A DNA stretch of 64,000 nucleotides from Gammaproteobacteria bacterium (GTDB lineage: Bacteria > Pseudomonadota > Gammaproteobacteria > Pseudomonadales > Halieaceae). The number at the start of each line of letters is the position of its first letter. The first letter of the stretch is position 1. A program made the translations under genes and the position numbers. The notes beneath the pieces were generated by a model. That model saw only the letters and a list, made by a program, of their open reading frames with translations, ran no database searches and was not told the DNA's origin. The stretch is from assembly GCA_030426545.1 (NCBI GenBank), contig JAUHYL010000005.1:43427-107426 (forward strand), given 5' to 3'. Positions 7,769 to 19,072 of this stretch are shown here, in pieces.

Positions 7769-9421
7769 CTAGGAGCCGGTCAGCATTTCGCGCGCGTGGG
7801 CGAGGGTCTGCTCGGTGATTTTTACGCCGCCCAGCATGCGCGCAATCTCGTTGACCTTCGCCTCTTCGTCCAGCTGGCTCATGCTGGTTTCCACCGACGA
7901 TTTGCTGCTGCTCTTTTCCACCTGCAGGTGTTGATGGCCCTGCGCGGCCACCTGCGGCAGGTGGGTAACGCACAGTACCTGCGTTTTACCCGCCAGTTCG
8001 CGCAACAGTTTGCCCACCACTTCCGCCACCGCGCCACCGATACCCACATCCACCTCGTCGAAGACCATGCTGGGCACCGTCGCCGTGTTGGCCGTTACCA
8101 CCTGTATCGCGAGGCTGATACGCGAGAGTTCACCGCCGGAGGCGATTTTCCCCAGCGCCTGCGGAGGCGCCCCGGGGTTGGTACTGATGAGAAACTCGGT
8201 TTCTTCCAGGCCATGCGGGTGCGGGTTGCTGTTATCGCTGGGCGTGAGCACCACATCGAGCACACATTGCCCCATGGCGAGTGAGGCGAGTATTTTGGAC
8301 GCCGCCTTCACCAGTTTTTTCGCCGCGCTGCGGCGCTGTTTGCCGAGTTTTTTCGCCAGCTGCTGGTACTGGTCTTCCAGCGCACTCATCTCGGCTTCAA
8401 TCTCTGTGATGCGCTGGCTGCCGCTTTCCAGGCTGCGCTTTTCCTCGCCCAGTTCCGCGTGTAACTCCACCAGCCGTTCGGGCATCACCTTGTGCTTGCG
8501 GGCCACGTCGTAGATGGCTTCCAGTCGGCTTTGCACCTGCTGCAGGCGCTCAGGGTCTACCTCCACACTGTCGAGGTGGTGTTGAATCTCGCTGCGGGCT
8601 TCACTGAGTTGGATGGCGGCGGAATCGAGCAGCTCGCGGGCATCCTTCGCGGCAGCCGTGGCGTGAATGTCACTGTTCAGCAGGTGCAGCGCCTGGCGCA
8701 GCCCGCTTTCCTGGCTCTCGCACAGGGTCAGCGCCTCGTGGGCGCTGTGCAGGATGGTATCGGCGTTGGCCAGCAGTTTCTGCTCATCTTCCAGGCTGGC
8801 CAGTTCCCCGGCAGCCAGCGCCAGTGTGTCCAATTCGTCAATCTGGTAGCTCAGTAGCTGCAACTGCGCGGCGCGCTCGTCGCCGGAGCCGGCCAGCAGT
8901 TCCAGTTCGCGCTGCTTGCGCAGCCAGTCGGAGGCGCACTGCTCCACCTCGCGCGCCAGGGGCAGGTGGCCCGCGTAGGCGTCCAGCAATTCGCGCTGCA
9001 CGGGTTTGCGCAACAGCGACTGGTGCGCATGCTGGCTGTGGATGTCGATGAGCAGGGCGCCCAGCTCGGCGCAATCCTGCAGCGTTGACGCGCTGCCATT
9101 GATATAGGCGCGGCTGCGGCCCTCGGTGGTGACTACCCGGCGCAGCAGTACCTCGTCACCCGTATGCAGATCGCGCTCGGCGAGCCAGCTGCTGGCCTGG
9201 GGGATGGAAGCGATGTCGAAACTGGCGACGATTTCAGCCCGTTCACAACCCGGACGCACGGCCTTAGGGTCGGCGCGGTCACCCAGGCACAGGCCCAGGG
9301 CATCGAGCATGATTGACTTGCCGGCGCCGGTCTCGCCGGTGATTACCGTCATGCCGTTGGCAAACTCCATGTCCAGCGAGGTGACGATGGTGTAATTGCT
9401 GATAGTGATCTGGCTGAGCAT
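7769..9421 (-). CDS. recN: DNA repair protein RecN
   Basis: A 550-residue SMC-like ATPase of double-strand break repair. Walker A is GETGAGKS at residues 29-36. A long coiled-coil middle follows, and the C-terminal half has the signature SGGELSRISLA and the Walker B segment MVFDEVDVGIGG. The length matches the family. I use the ATG at 9421 (MLSQITISNY), which begins exactly at the conserved first strand; upstream in-frame codons are not conserved. It converges on fur and diverges from hrcA. No clear SOS box was found upstream, though the search was by eye. Confidence 0.96.
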   Translation of the reverse strand: MLSQITISNYTIVTSLDMEFANGMTVITGETGAGKSIMLDALGLCLGDRADPKAVRPGCERAEIVASFDIASIPQASSWLAERDLHTGDEVLLRRVVTTEGRSRAYINGSASTLQDCAELGALLIDIHSQHAHQSLLRKPVQRELLDAYAGHLPLAREVEQCASDWLRKQRELELLAGSGDERAAQLQLLSYQIDELDTLALAAGELASLEDEQKLLANADTILHSAHEALTLCESQESGLRQALHLLNSDIHATAAAKDARELLDSAAIQLSEARSEIQHHLDSVEVDPERLQQVQSRLEAIYDVARKHKVMPERLVELHAELGEEKRSLESGSQRITEIEAEMSALEDQYQQLAKKLGKQRRSAAKKLVKAASKILASLAMGQCVLDVVLTPSDNSNPHPHGLEETEFLISTNPGAPPQALGKIASGGELSRISLAIQVVTANTATVPSMVFDEVDVGIGGAVAEVVGKLLRELAGKTQVLCVTHLPQVAAQGHQHLQVEKSSSKSSVETSMSQLDEEAKVNEIARMLGGVKITEQTLAHAREMLTGS

Positions 9422-9595
9422 GGCTGGCCGCGCCCCTCTGCGCGCCCGTTGGCGCGCTTGTGTGGATAGCCACGTTATACCCCACTTTCCGTCGCGCATA
9501 AACGCCAGCGGCGCGGCGGGCACACGCGCGTGAATCAATTTTGTGATTTCAGAACGCTGTGATAAAAACAGGGTTGGTTTTCAGGCTGACACGAA

Positions 9596-10627
9596 ATGGC
9601 CACAAGCGATATCTCAGAGCGCGCCGGTATCCTTCTAAAGACTCTCGTGGAGCACCATATCCGCGACGGTCAGCCGGTGGGTTCCAGCACGCTGCGCGAA
9701 GCGGCGGGGCTGCCCGTTAGCGCCGCCACTATTCGCAACGTGATGTCCGATCTTGAGGAGCGCGGATTCGTGCACTCGCCGCACACCTCAGCCGGGCGTG
9801 TGCCCACGGCCATGGGTTACCGGCTGTTCGTGGATACGCTGCTGCAGGTACAGCCGCTGGAATCGGAAGCGGTCTCGGTATTGCGCAGCGGGCTCAACCC
9901 GGACAAATCCGCGTCGGAGCTGGTGCAGTCGGCCTCGTCGCTGCTCTCTTCCATCTCTGCCCAGGCGGGCCTGGTCACCGTGCCGCGACAGGACGCCCAG
10001 GATTTGCGTCAGGTCGAGTTCCTGCCGCTGTCGGGCGACCGCGTGCTGGTGATTCTGGTGGTGAACGAGCGCGAGGTACAGAACCGCATCATCCATACCC
10101 AGCGCCCCTTTACCGAGGAGCAACTGCGCGCCGCCGCCGCGATGATCAACCAGCGCTTTGCCGGCATGCCGCTGGGGCTGGTGCAGGAGCGCATCGTGCG
10201 CGAGATGCGCGATGCCCGCAGCCAGATCGATTCCTACATGGAAGATGCCCTCGACCTGGCCAACAAGGCCCTGGACAGGGAAGACTCCGAAGATTACGTG
10301 GTCGCCGGCGAATCCCACCTGCTGGAGGGCGCCACGGCGGAAGAAATGGACAAGCTGCGCGATCTGTTTGACAGCTTCGAGCAAAAACGCGATCTGCTGC
10401 ACCTGCTCGATCGTTGCACCCGGGCGGACGGCGTGCAGATTTTCATCGGCGAGGAATCGGGCTACGAGGTATTTGGCGACTACAGCGTCATTACTGCCCC
10501 CTACAATGACGGTACCTCCACGCTGGGGGTGTTGGGGGTGATCGGTCCCACCCGCATGGCCTACGAGCGGGTCATCCCGATTGTGGATGTGACCGCCAAG
10601 ATGCTCAGCGCCGCGCTCTCGAATTAG
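9596..10627 (+). CDS. hrcA: Heat-inducible transcription repressor HrcA
   Basis: A 343-residue repressor that in other bacteria binds CIRCE operators before chaperone operons and is stabilised by GroEL. The N-terminal winged helix includes GSSTLREAAGLPVSAATIRNVMSDLEERGFVHSPHTSAGRVPT, the family signature. A GAF-like effector domain follows and the C-terminus ends with DVTAKMLSAAL. HrcA is absent from enteric bacteria but occurs in many other gammaproteobacteria. It lies 343 bases upstream of grpE. No CIRCE inverted repeat was seen in the window, so its targets are probably elsewhere (for example groES-groEL). Confidence 0.96.
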   Translation: MATSDISERAGILLKTLVEHHIRDGQPVGSSTLREAAGLPVSAATIRNVMSDLEERGFVHSPHTSAGRVPTAMGYRLFVDTLLQVQPLESEAVSVLRSGLNPDKSASELVQSASSLLSSISAQAGLVTVPRQDAQDLRQVEFLPLSGDRVLVILVVNEREVQNRIIHTQRPFTEEQLRAAAAMINQRFAGMPLGLVQERIVREMRDARSQIDSYMEDALDLANKALDREDSEDYVVAGESHLLEGATAEEMDKLRDLFDSFEQKRDLLHLLDRCTRADGVQIFIGEESGYEVFGDYSVITAPYNDGTSTLGVLGVIGPTRMAYERVIPIVDVTAKMLSAALSN

Positions 10628-10832
10628 CCGATTTCAGGCTCAGCGAGCGTCATTCGGGAGGGTCGAATCAGCCCATTTTCCCGCTGCACCACACAACAAC
10701 AGAGCACACCTGCTGATCGCCTCTGGCTGCCCGGACAAATAGTTCGATTTTGCCACCGCAGCGGCCCCTCCCGGGTCGCCACAGCCCTTTGCCGGCGGGC
10801 CCTGCAGCCATTTCGCATTTATTCGCGAAACA

Positions 10833-10863
10833 CCCTTGAATTGCACCGATTTACCCCCATCTA
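10833..10863 (+). promoter_or_regulatory. Sigma-32 (heat-shock) promoter before grpE
   Basis: CCCTTGAA at 10833-10840 and CCCCATCTA at 10855-10863, separated by 14 bases, match the RpoH consensus almost exactly. It lies in the 343-base gap between hrcA and grpE, about 100 bases before the GTG start. The rest of that gap shows no gene. Confidence 0.85.
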
Positions 10864-10970
10864 GCCTGCAGGCAGGGCGCATTTAGCGGCAATTCGGGTA
10901 GCAATCTACCCACCGCGCGACCCTTGCCCCAACAGCCAGAGTCAGACAGGCCAGAAAGGAGCGGGACCAG

Positions 10971-11585
10971 GTGGCGAAGAACGATCAAGCACAGCCGGAA
11001 CAGCCGGCAGAAGAGGTAAGCGCAGAGGACGCCCGTGAGGAATCGGGTGTTACCGCCGGTGCCGAGGGGGCAGCAGAAGCATCAGCCGGGGCGGGCGATG
11101 AAGCGCCCGCCGAACTCACACTGGAGGAGGAACTCGCCCGCCTGCAGGAAGATCTGGGCGCCGCGCGAGACGCCGAACTGCGAGCGATAGCCGATGCCCA
11201 GAATGTGGCGCGCCGGGCCGAACAGGACGTTGAGAAAGCACGCAAATTTGCGCTGGAGCGCTTCACCGGCGAGCTGCTGCCGGTAATCGATAATCTGGAG
11301 CGCGCCCTGGAGGCCACCGAGGGTGGCGATGAATCGGTAAAAGCCATTGCCGAGGGCGTGGAACTGACACTGAAGAGCTTTCTCGACGTACTGGCCAAAT
11401 TCAATATCGAGGTGGTGGACCCTCGCGGCGAACCCTTTGATCCAAACCTGCACCAGGCCATGACCATGGTGGAGAACCCCGACGTGGAGCCCAACACCGT
11501 GATAGACGTGATGCAGAAGGGCTACACGCTGAACACGCGGCTGGTGCGCCCGGCCATGGTAATCGTCAGCAAGGCAGCGCAATAG
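10971..11585 (+). CDS. grpE: Nucleotide exchange factor GrpE
   Basis: A 204-residue cochaperone that releases ADP from DnaK. An acidic, Ala and Glu-rich disordered N-terminus (about 1-50) leads to the long dimerising helix, then the conserved [29 protein letters not shown] and the terminal beta domain ([45 protein letters not shown]). The GTG at 10971 follows AAAGGAG nine bases upstream. It is the first gene after the sigma-32 promoter and precedes dnaK by 120 bases. Confidence 0.96.
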   Translation: MAKNDQAQPEQPAEEVSAEDAREESGVTAGAEGAAEASAGAGDEAPAELTLEEELARLQEDLGAARDAELRAIADAQNVARRAEQDVEKARKFALERFTGELLPVIDNLERALEATEGGDESVKAIAEGVELTLKSFLDVLAKFNIEVVDPRGEPFDPNLHQAMTMVENPDVEPNTVIDVMQKGYTLNTRLVRPAMVIVSKAAQ

Positions 11586-11604
11586 CGGGCGATTTGCCGC
11601 AGAA

Positions 11605-11623
11605 AAAGGGGACTGTCCCCTTT
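11605..11623. terminator. Perfect hairpin between grpE and dnaK
   Basis: AAAGGGGA and TCCCCTTT form an 8-bp stem around CTG, flanked by further A and T residues, resembling a bidirectional intrinsic terminator or attenuator. It sits 19 bases after the grpE stop and could set the grpE to dnaK ratio. Confidence 0.5.
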
Positions 11624-11705
11624 AAATCGAGCGCAGCGAACCCATATAGACAGCAAGCTTATTTGAATGGTGGCGGCAGCCGCCGCTATAGATCGGAGAC
11701 GGAAA

Positions 11706-13646
11706 ATGGGAAAGATAATCGGAATTGACCTCGGTACGACAAACTCCTGCGTATCGGTGATGGAGGGCGGCAAGCCCAAGGTCATCGAGAACTCAGAGGG
11801 TGATCGCACCACGCCTTCCATCGTCGGCTACAGCGACGACGGCGAGATTCTTGTGGGCCAGAGCGCCAAGCGCCAGGCCGTTACCAACCCGCAGAACACC
11901 GTTTTCGCGGTGAAGCGCCTGATTGGTCGCAAGTTTGAAGACGATGTCGTGCAGAAAGACATCAAGATGGTGCCTTACTCCATCGTCAAGGCCGACAACG
12001 GCGATGCATGGGTAGAAGTGAAGGGCGAGAAGATGGCGCCCCCGCAGGTGTCTGCCGAAGTGCTGCGCAAGATGAAGAAAACTGCCGAAGAGTACCTCGG
12101 CGAGCCGGTGACGGAAGCGGTTATCACCGTACCGGCCTATTTCAATGACTCCCAGCGCCAGGCCACCAAGGATGCGGGCAAGATTGCCGGCCTGGAAGTG
12201 AAGCGCATCATTAACGAGCCGACAGCGGCAGCGCTCGCTTATGGTATGGACAAGGCCAAGGGTGATCACACCGTAGCGGTTTATGACCTCGGTGGCGGTA
12301 CCTTCGATATCTCCATCATCGAGATTGCTGAAGTGGACGGCGAGCACCAGTTCGAGGTGCTTTCTACCAACGGTGACACCTTCCTCGGTGGTGAGGACTT
12401 TGACCTGCGCCTGATCGAGTATCTTGCGGAGGAGTTCAAGAAAGAAAGCGGTATCGATCTGCACAATGATCCGCTGGCCCTGCAGCGCCTGAAAGAGGCG
12501 GCAGAAAAAGCGAAGATCGAACTGTCCAGCTCGCAGCAAACCGAGGTGAACCTGCCTTACATCACCGCTGACGCCTCCGGGCCGAAGCACCTGGTGGTGA
12601 AACTGAGCCGCGCCAAGCTGGAATCGCTGGTCGAGGAACTGGTTACCCGCTCCATGGAGCCGGTGAAAGTTGCGCTGAAGGATGCCGGCCTGTCGCCTTC
12701 CGAGATCGACGACGTGATCCTGGTAGGTGGTCAGACACGCATGCCGTTGGTACAGAAGCAGGTAGCGGACTACTTCGGCAAGGAGCCGCGCAAGGACGTT
12801 AACCCGGACGAGGCGGTTGCCGTGGGCGCGTCTATCCAGGGTGCGGTACTGGCCGGTGACGTGAAAGACGTACTGCTGCTGGACGTCACCCCGCTGACAC
12901 TCGGCATCGAGACCATGGGTGGCGTGGCCACACCGTTGATCGAGAAGAACACGACGATCCCGACCAAGAAGTCGCAGATCTTCTCGACCGCGGAAGACAA
13001 CCAGTCTGCCGTGACCGTGCACGTGGTACAGGGTGAGCGTAAGCAGGCGGCGCAGAACAAGTCGCTTGGTCGCTTTGACCTGGCAGATATTCCGCCGTCG
13101 CCGCGCGGTATGCCGCAGATTGAGGTGACCTTCGACCTGGACGCCAATGGTATCCTCAACGTGTCTGCGCAGGACAAGGCCACCGGCAAAGAGCAGTCCA
13201 TCCGCATTACCGCGTCCAGCGGTCTGTCGGACGACGAGATCGAGAAGATGGTGGCAGACGCCGAGGCCAACGCCGACGCCGATGCGAAATTCGAGGAGTT
13301 GATTGCCGCACGCAACACCTGCGACGGCTTGATCCACGCCGCGAAGAAAACGGTCGAAGAGGCGGGCGAGCATGCATCTGACGATGAGAAGGCAGCGATC
13401 GAAGCGGCCATCTCCGATGCAGAGGAAGCCATGAAGGCCGACGACAAGGACGCCATCGAAGCGGCTTCCAACAAGCTGACCGAAGCCACTGGCCCTGTTG
13501 CGCAGAAGATGTACGCGGCGCAGGCAGAGCAGGCCCAGGCAGCGGGGGCCGAAGCCGGCGACAGCGGTGCTGACAGTGCCCAGGCGGAAGCGGCCGACGA
13601 TGTTGTCGACGCGGAGTTCGAAGAAGTGAAGGACGACAAGAAGTAG
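11706..13646 (+). CDS. dnaK: Chaperone DnaK (Hsp70)
   Basis: A 646-residue Hsp70. The ATPase domain begins with [20 protein letters not shown] and contains [11 protein letters not shown] and the [14 protein letters not shown] signature. The interdomain linker is [10 protein letters not shown] and the peptide-binding beta domain and helical lid follow. The C-terminus ends with the EEVKDDKK tail that interacts with cochaperones. The ATG at 11706 is preceded by GGAGACGG; an in-frame TTG or GTG further upstream adds a non-conserved extension. It works with GrpE before it and DnaJ after it. Confidence 0.98.
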   Translation: MGKIIGIDLGTTNSCVSVMEGGKPKVIENSEGDRTTPSIVGYSDDGEILVGQSAKRQAVTNPQNTVFAVKRLIGRKFEDDVVQKDIKMVPYSIVKADNGDAWVEVKGEKMAPPQVSAEVLRKMKKTAEEYLGEPVTEAVITVPAYFNDSQRQATKDAGKIAGLEVKRIINEPTAAALAYGMDKAKGDHTVAVYDLGGGTFDISIIEIAEVDGEHQFEVLSTNGDTFLGGEDFDLRLIEYLAEEFKKESGIDLHNDPLALQRLKEAAEKAKIELSSSQQTEVNLPYITADASGPKHLVVKLSRAKLESLVEELVTRSMEPVKVALKDAGLSPSEIDDVILVGGQTRMPLVQKQVADYFGKEPRKDVNPDEAVAVGASIQGAVLAGDVKDVLLLDVTPLTLGIETMGGVATPLIEKNTTIPTKKSQIFSTAEDNQSAVTVHVVQGERKQAAQNKSLGRFDLADIPPSPRGMPQIEVTFDLDANGILNVSAQDKATGKEQSIRITASSGLSDDEIEKMVADAEANADADAKFEELIAARNTCDGLIHAAKKTVEEAGEHASDDEKAAIEAAISDAEEAMKADDKDAIEAASNKLTEATGPVAQKMYAAQAEQAQAAGAEAGDSGADSAQAEAADDVVDAEFEEVKDDKK

Positions 13647-13663
13647 CGGCGCCCGTCGCCGTC

Positions 13664-13794
13664 GGGGCAGGCCCAGGTCTGCCCCTTGTGTAGAAAAAAC
13701 AGGTGCCTAACAGCATAGGCACCGCGGAGGCAGGCTGATGTCTGCCTTCGATTATAAGAGCCGAACAGGGGCAGACCATAGGTCTGTCCCTTTT
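13664..13794 (+). repeat. Array of four hairpins between dnaK and dnaJ
   Basis: Four inverted repeats fill most of the 161-base gap. They are 13664-13685 (GGGGCAG/CTGCCCC), 13702-13723 (GGTGCCTA/TAGGCACC), 13728-13747 (AGGCAG/CTGCCT), and 13768-13790 (GGGGCAGACC/GGTCTGTCCC with one G-U pair) followed by TTTT. The first and last share the same GGGGCAG half, suggesting duplication or a short dispersed palindrome family. The last looks like an intrinsic terminator directly before dnaJ. Confidence 0.6.
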
Positions 13795-13807
13795 GCATGA
13801 GAAAGCT

Positions 13808-15744
<1,937 letters not shown>

Positions 15745-15788
15745 CGGGTGCCTGCAAAGGCCCGCTGAACACGTTTTCGGAAACCGCC

Positions 15789-16643
15789 ATGACAGATCAC
15801 ATCGTAAACATCGACGAGAGCAACGCCGCTGCACTACTGATCGAGGAGTCGCACAAGCGCCCCGTGGTGGTGGATTTCTGGGCGGACTGGTGCGAGCCCT
15901 GCAAGACCTTGATGCCCCTGCTGGAAAAGATTGCCAACGAGTACGCTGGCGCCTTCCTGCTGGCCAAGGTAAATGCCGATGAGCAGGGCATGATCGCGCA
16001 GCAGTTTGGTGTGCGCAGCCTGCCTACCGTTATGGTGGTGCAGGGCGGGCAACCGGTGGATGGTTTTGTGGGAGCGCAGCCTGAAACACAGGTGCGCGAG
16101 ATGCTGGAGAAGTACCTGCCCAAGCCCTGGGATGGGCCGTTGCAGGAAGGGCTGGAAGCGCTGCAGCGCGGTGAGGCGCGCGAGGCGCTGACGCCATTGC
16201 GCCGCGCGTGGGATGAATCCGGCAAACGCCCGGATATCGCGGTGGCGTATGCCAGCGCGCTGATAGAGAGCCTGCGGCTGGACGAGGCCGAGGCGGTGCT
16301 CGATGAAATTCGGCTGGCCGACCAGGATGCCGCCTACGAGCAGGCTCGCGCGCAACTCGAATTAAAACGCGAAGCGGCGAAATCGCCGGAAATGGAAGCG
16401 CTGGAAAAGAAACTGGAAGACAGCCCCGACGACCTGGACCTGCGCCACCAGCTTGGCGTGCAGTACTCCAATGGCGGCCGCTTTCGCGAGGCGATGGACG
16501 AGTTCATAACCATCCTGGAAAAAGATCGCGAACATGGCGATGGCGCCACGAAACGCCTGCTACTGGATACCATTGCCGCCCTCGGCAAGGGCGATCCGCT
16601 CGCCGCCGAGTATCAGCGCAAGCTCTACAGCCTGCTGTACTAG
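15789..16643 (+). CDS. cnoX: Thioredoxin-TPR co-chaperone (CnoX/YbbN family)
   Basis: A 284-residue cytoplasmic protein with an N-terminal thioredoxin domain (about 1-110) and a C-terminal TPR-like helical domain (about 115-284). The active-site motif is WCEPC, with both cysteines; the E. coli homolog lacks the first, so this protein may be redox-active. CnoX protects clients from oxidative aggregation and hands them to GroEL or DnaK. Its position just after the dnaK-dnaJ-dapB run fits a proteostasis role. The ATG at 15789 starts the conserved region. Confidence 0.9.
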   Translation: MTDHIVNIDESNAAALLIEESHKRPVVVDFWADWCEPCKTLMPLLEKIANEYAGAFLLAKVNADEQGMIAQQFGVRSLPTVMVVQGGQPVDGFVGAQPETQVREMLEKYLPKPWDGPLQEGLEALQRGEAREALTPLRRAWDESGKRPDIAVAYASALIESLRLDEAEAVLDEIRLADQDAAYEQARAQLELKREAAKSPEMEALEKKLEDSPDDLDLRHQLGVQYSNGGRFREAMDEFITILEKDREHGDGATKRLLLDTIAALGKGDPLAAEYQRKLYSLLY

Positions 16644-16666
16644 ATCGTCGTCAGCGCGGGCCTGTA

Positions 16667-17683
16667 GTGTCTTCTTCCCCCACGCTCTCCCTGTGCATGA
16701 TCGTGAAGAACGAGGCGAACTGCCTGCCGCGCTGTCTCGAATCTGCCGCGAACCATGTTGACGAAATCGTCGTGGTGGATACCGGCTCCGAAGACGACAC
16801 CGTCGCGATTGCCGAGCGCTTCACCGAACGCGTATTGCACTACACCTGGCACGATCACTTTGCCGATGCGCGCAATGAGGCGCTGCGTCATGCCACGGGC
16901 GACTGGCTGGTTGTGCTCGACGCCGACGAGGTGATAGAGCCTGCCGGCTGGGAGACGATCCGCGCGGCGATAGCGGAGACGACCATGGATGGTTTTTATC
17001 TCACCCAGCGCAATTACGGCGCACAGCGTACCGCGCAGGACTGGGTGCCTGTCCGCGAAAAAACCGCCTACAGCGGCGACTATCCAGGCTACCGCGCCAA
17101 CCCGATACTGCGCCTGTTCCGCAACCGCGAAGATATTCACTACATTGGCCGCGTGCACGAAGTGGTCGACAGGACGCTGCAACCGAAAAAGCGCGAGCGG
17201 CTGGATGTTGCCATCCACCACTACATGGACGAGGACCCCACCAAGCCCGTTGCCCGGCGACAGCGCGAGTACCTGCGCCTGATAGAGCAGGGCACGAAAG
17301 AGGGCATGGACGGGCGTCTGCACACGGCGGCGGGCTCGATACGCCTGCATTACCTGGAGGATTTCCCCGGCGCTATCGAGCATCTGCAGGAAGCGGTAGC
17401 CCTGGGCTACGAGGTGCAGGCGAACAGTGAGTCCATTGCCGAGGCGCGGTATCGTATGGGTGATACCGAGGGCGCCTACCGCGATTACCTTGCCCTGCAC
17501 GAAGCAGGCTATCGCAGCTTTAACCTGTGCAACAACCTGGCGAACCTGGCCGTGCACAAGGGTCGGCGGCCCTTTGCCGCAGACCTGCTGGAACAGGCGC
17601 TGGGGCTGGGCGTGGCCGACGAGCAGGCGCGCAGCCGCCTGCAGCACAATATTCGCTACCTCAGGGCCAATCCGGAAGGCTGA
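16667..17683 (+). CDS. Family 2 glycosyltransferase with TPR-like tail
   Basis: A 338-residue protein. The N-terminal GT-A domain opens with LSLCMIVKNEANCLPRCLES and has VVDTGSEDDTVAIAERF and WLVVLDADEVI, the last containing the metal-binding DxD. The second half has helical repeats resembling TPRs (AIEHLQEAVALGYEVQANSE, RMGDTEGAYRDYLALHEAGY). Such proteins may glycosylate lipopolysaccharide or proteins; acceptor and donor are unknown. It probably starts at GTG 16667, 23 bases after cnoX, so the two are likely co-transcribed. Confidence 0.82.
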   Translation: MSSSPTLSLCMIVKNEANCLPRCLESAANHVDEIVVVDTGSEDDTVAIAERFTERVLHYTWHDHFADARNEALRHATGDWLVVLDADEVIEPAGWETIRAAIAETTMDGFYLTQRNYGAQRTAQDWVPVREKTAYSGDYPGYRANPILRLFRNREDIHYIGRVHEVVDRTLQPKKRERLDVAIHHYMDEDPTKPVARRQREYLRLIEQGTKEGMDGRLHTAAGSIRLHYLEDFPGAIEHLQEAVALGYEVQANSESIAEARYRMGDTEGAYRDYLALHEAGYRSFNLCNNLANLAVHKGRRPFAADLLEQALGLGVADEQARSRLQHNIRYLRANPEG

Positions 17684-17771
17684 TTCAGCGCGTGCTCTGG
17701 GGTCAATATTGTTGAGCGCTGCTAACATTGTGCGTATTGATGGCGCTGGTTAAGGTACTTGCCCTGCCGCC

Positions 17772-17777
17772 TATAAT
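17772..17777 (+). promoter_or_regulatory. Possible -10 box before the luciferase-like gene
   Basis: A perfect TATAAT lies in the 280-base gap after the glycosyltransferase. The matching -35 is weak. A start here gives a leader of about 180 bases that contains a 12-base palindrome (CGCAGGCCTGCG) and other GC-rich self-complementary stretches, but no recognised riboswitch. Confidence 0.35.
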
Positions 17778-17963
17778 CAGGTGCCGTGAGCGCCCGCGCC
17801 ACGTGCCGGAGCGCTGCGGTAGCAGCCGGGCGGGGTTGGCCGCGAGGTGAGATCCCGACGAAAATTGCGTGGGCGCAGGCCTGCGGAAACGCTATATTGA
17901 GTCGCAGCAGGGGCCGCATCGAATGACTGTTGGCGCTGTGTCGAATCACAATAGGAGAAAGCA

Positions 17964-19004
17964 ATGAAACTGGGCATGCTGCTGGGCTATTCCGGCAAGA
18001 ACGTTCAAATCAACATCGACCTGATCAAGCAGGCCGAAGCCATTGGGTTCGATTCCGTCTGGACAGCCGAAGCCTACGGTAACGATGCGGTGACCGCCGC
18101 TGCGTGGATACTGGCGCAGACCGAGAAAATTCGTGTAGGCACCGCTATTATGCAGATGCCGGCACGCACACCGGCCATGTGTGCCATGACGACCATGTCG
18201 CTGCACCAGCTCTCCGGTGGACGTTTTATCGCGGGTCTGGGCGCCTCTGGCCCGCAGGTGGTTGAGGGCTGGCACGGTGTGCCTTACGGCAAGCCCGTCA
18301 CACGTACCCGCGAATACATTCAGATTATGCGCAAGATCATGGAGCGCGAAGGCCCGGTTGAGTTCGACGGCGTCATGTACCAGATGCCCAATACGGGCGA
18401 GGGAACAACCGGCCTGGGTAAGCCGCTGAAATCCATTTTGCAGGGTGATCCCGATATCCCGATTTACACGGCGTCGATCACGCCCGCCGGTTTGCGTTGC
18501 GCCGGTGAAGTCGCCGATGGTGTGTTCCCGGTGTGGATGGATCCGAACAAGTACGACATTCTCGGCAAGCACATTCAGGAAGGTTTCGACAAGGCAGGCA
18601 ACGGCAAGAGCCTGAAGGATTTCGATATCGCGCCGTTCGTTACCGTTGCCGCTAACGATGATCTGGACGCGGCCTTTGACGCGCTGCGACCCTGGCTTGC
18701 CCTGTACATTGGCGGCATGGGCGCGCGCGACAAAAACTTCTACAACGATTATGCCACGCGTCTGGGTTACGGCGATGTCGCCAAGGATATCCAGGACCTC
18801 TACCTGGCCGGTAAGAAAGATGAAGCGGCCGCGCTGGTACCCAACCAGTTGCTGGACGAGGTATCGCTGATCGGCCCACACGATCGGATTCGCGAACGCC
18901 TGAGCGTTTGGAAAGAAGCCGGTAAGCGCGGTGAAGTAGGCTCTATGTTGCTCGGTGTCGGTGATCCGGCCGTGATGGAACTCTTCGCCAAGGAAATGCT
19001 GTAA
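17964..19004 (+). CDS. LLM-class F420-type oxidoreductase
   Basis: A 346-residue luciferase-like monooxygenase (TIM barrel). It shows GFDSVWTAEAYGNDAVTAAAWILAQTEKIRVGTAI, MSLHQLSGGRFIAGLGASGPQVVEGWHG and PAGLRCAGEVADGVFP, the pattern of the F420-dependent branch (the Rv3520c-like family). Actinobacterial members use coenzyme F420; in a gammaproteobacterium the cofactor could be F420 or FMN, and the sequence does not decide it. AGGAGA lies five bases before the ATG. The substrate is unknown. A second protein of an F420-linked family lies at 47115-47606. Confidence 0.87.
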   Translation: MKLGMLLGYSGKNVQINIDLIKQAEAIGFDSVWTAEAYGNDAVTAAAWILAQTEKIRVGTAIMQMPARTPAMCAMTTMSLHQLSGGRFIAGLGASGPQVVEGWHGVPYGKPVTRTREYIQIMRKIMEREGPVEFDGVMYQMPNTGEGTTGLGKPLKSILQGDPDIPIYTASITPAGLRCAGEVADGVFPVWMDPNKYDILGKHIQEGFDKAGNGKSLKDFDIAPFVTVAANDDLDAAFDALRPWLALYIGGMGARDKNFYNDYATRLGYGDVAKDIQDLYLAGKKDEAAALVPNQLLDEVSLIGPHDRIRERLSVWKEAGKRGEVGSMLLGVGDPAVMELFAKEML

Positions 19005-19072
19005 TATTGCTTTAAAGTGTGATGCGCGTACGCCCGTGCGCGCATTGCTCACCTTCCTTTTTGGTACGCTCA

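Noticed and set aside
9422..10970. CIRCE operator near hrcA or grpE
   Set aside because: The TTAGCACTC and GAGTGCTAA halves were looked for and not found.
11793..13373. Long antisense reading frame inside dnaK
   Set aside because: A long opposite-strand frame is common in GC-rich genes; it lacks a start site and recognisable motifs.
17778..17963. Riboswitch in the leader of the luciferase-like gene
   Set aside because: The GC-rich leader has palindromes but none of the conserved cores of known riboswitches that I can recognise.
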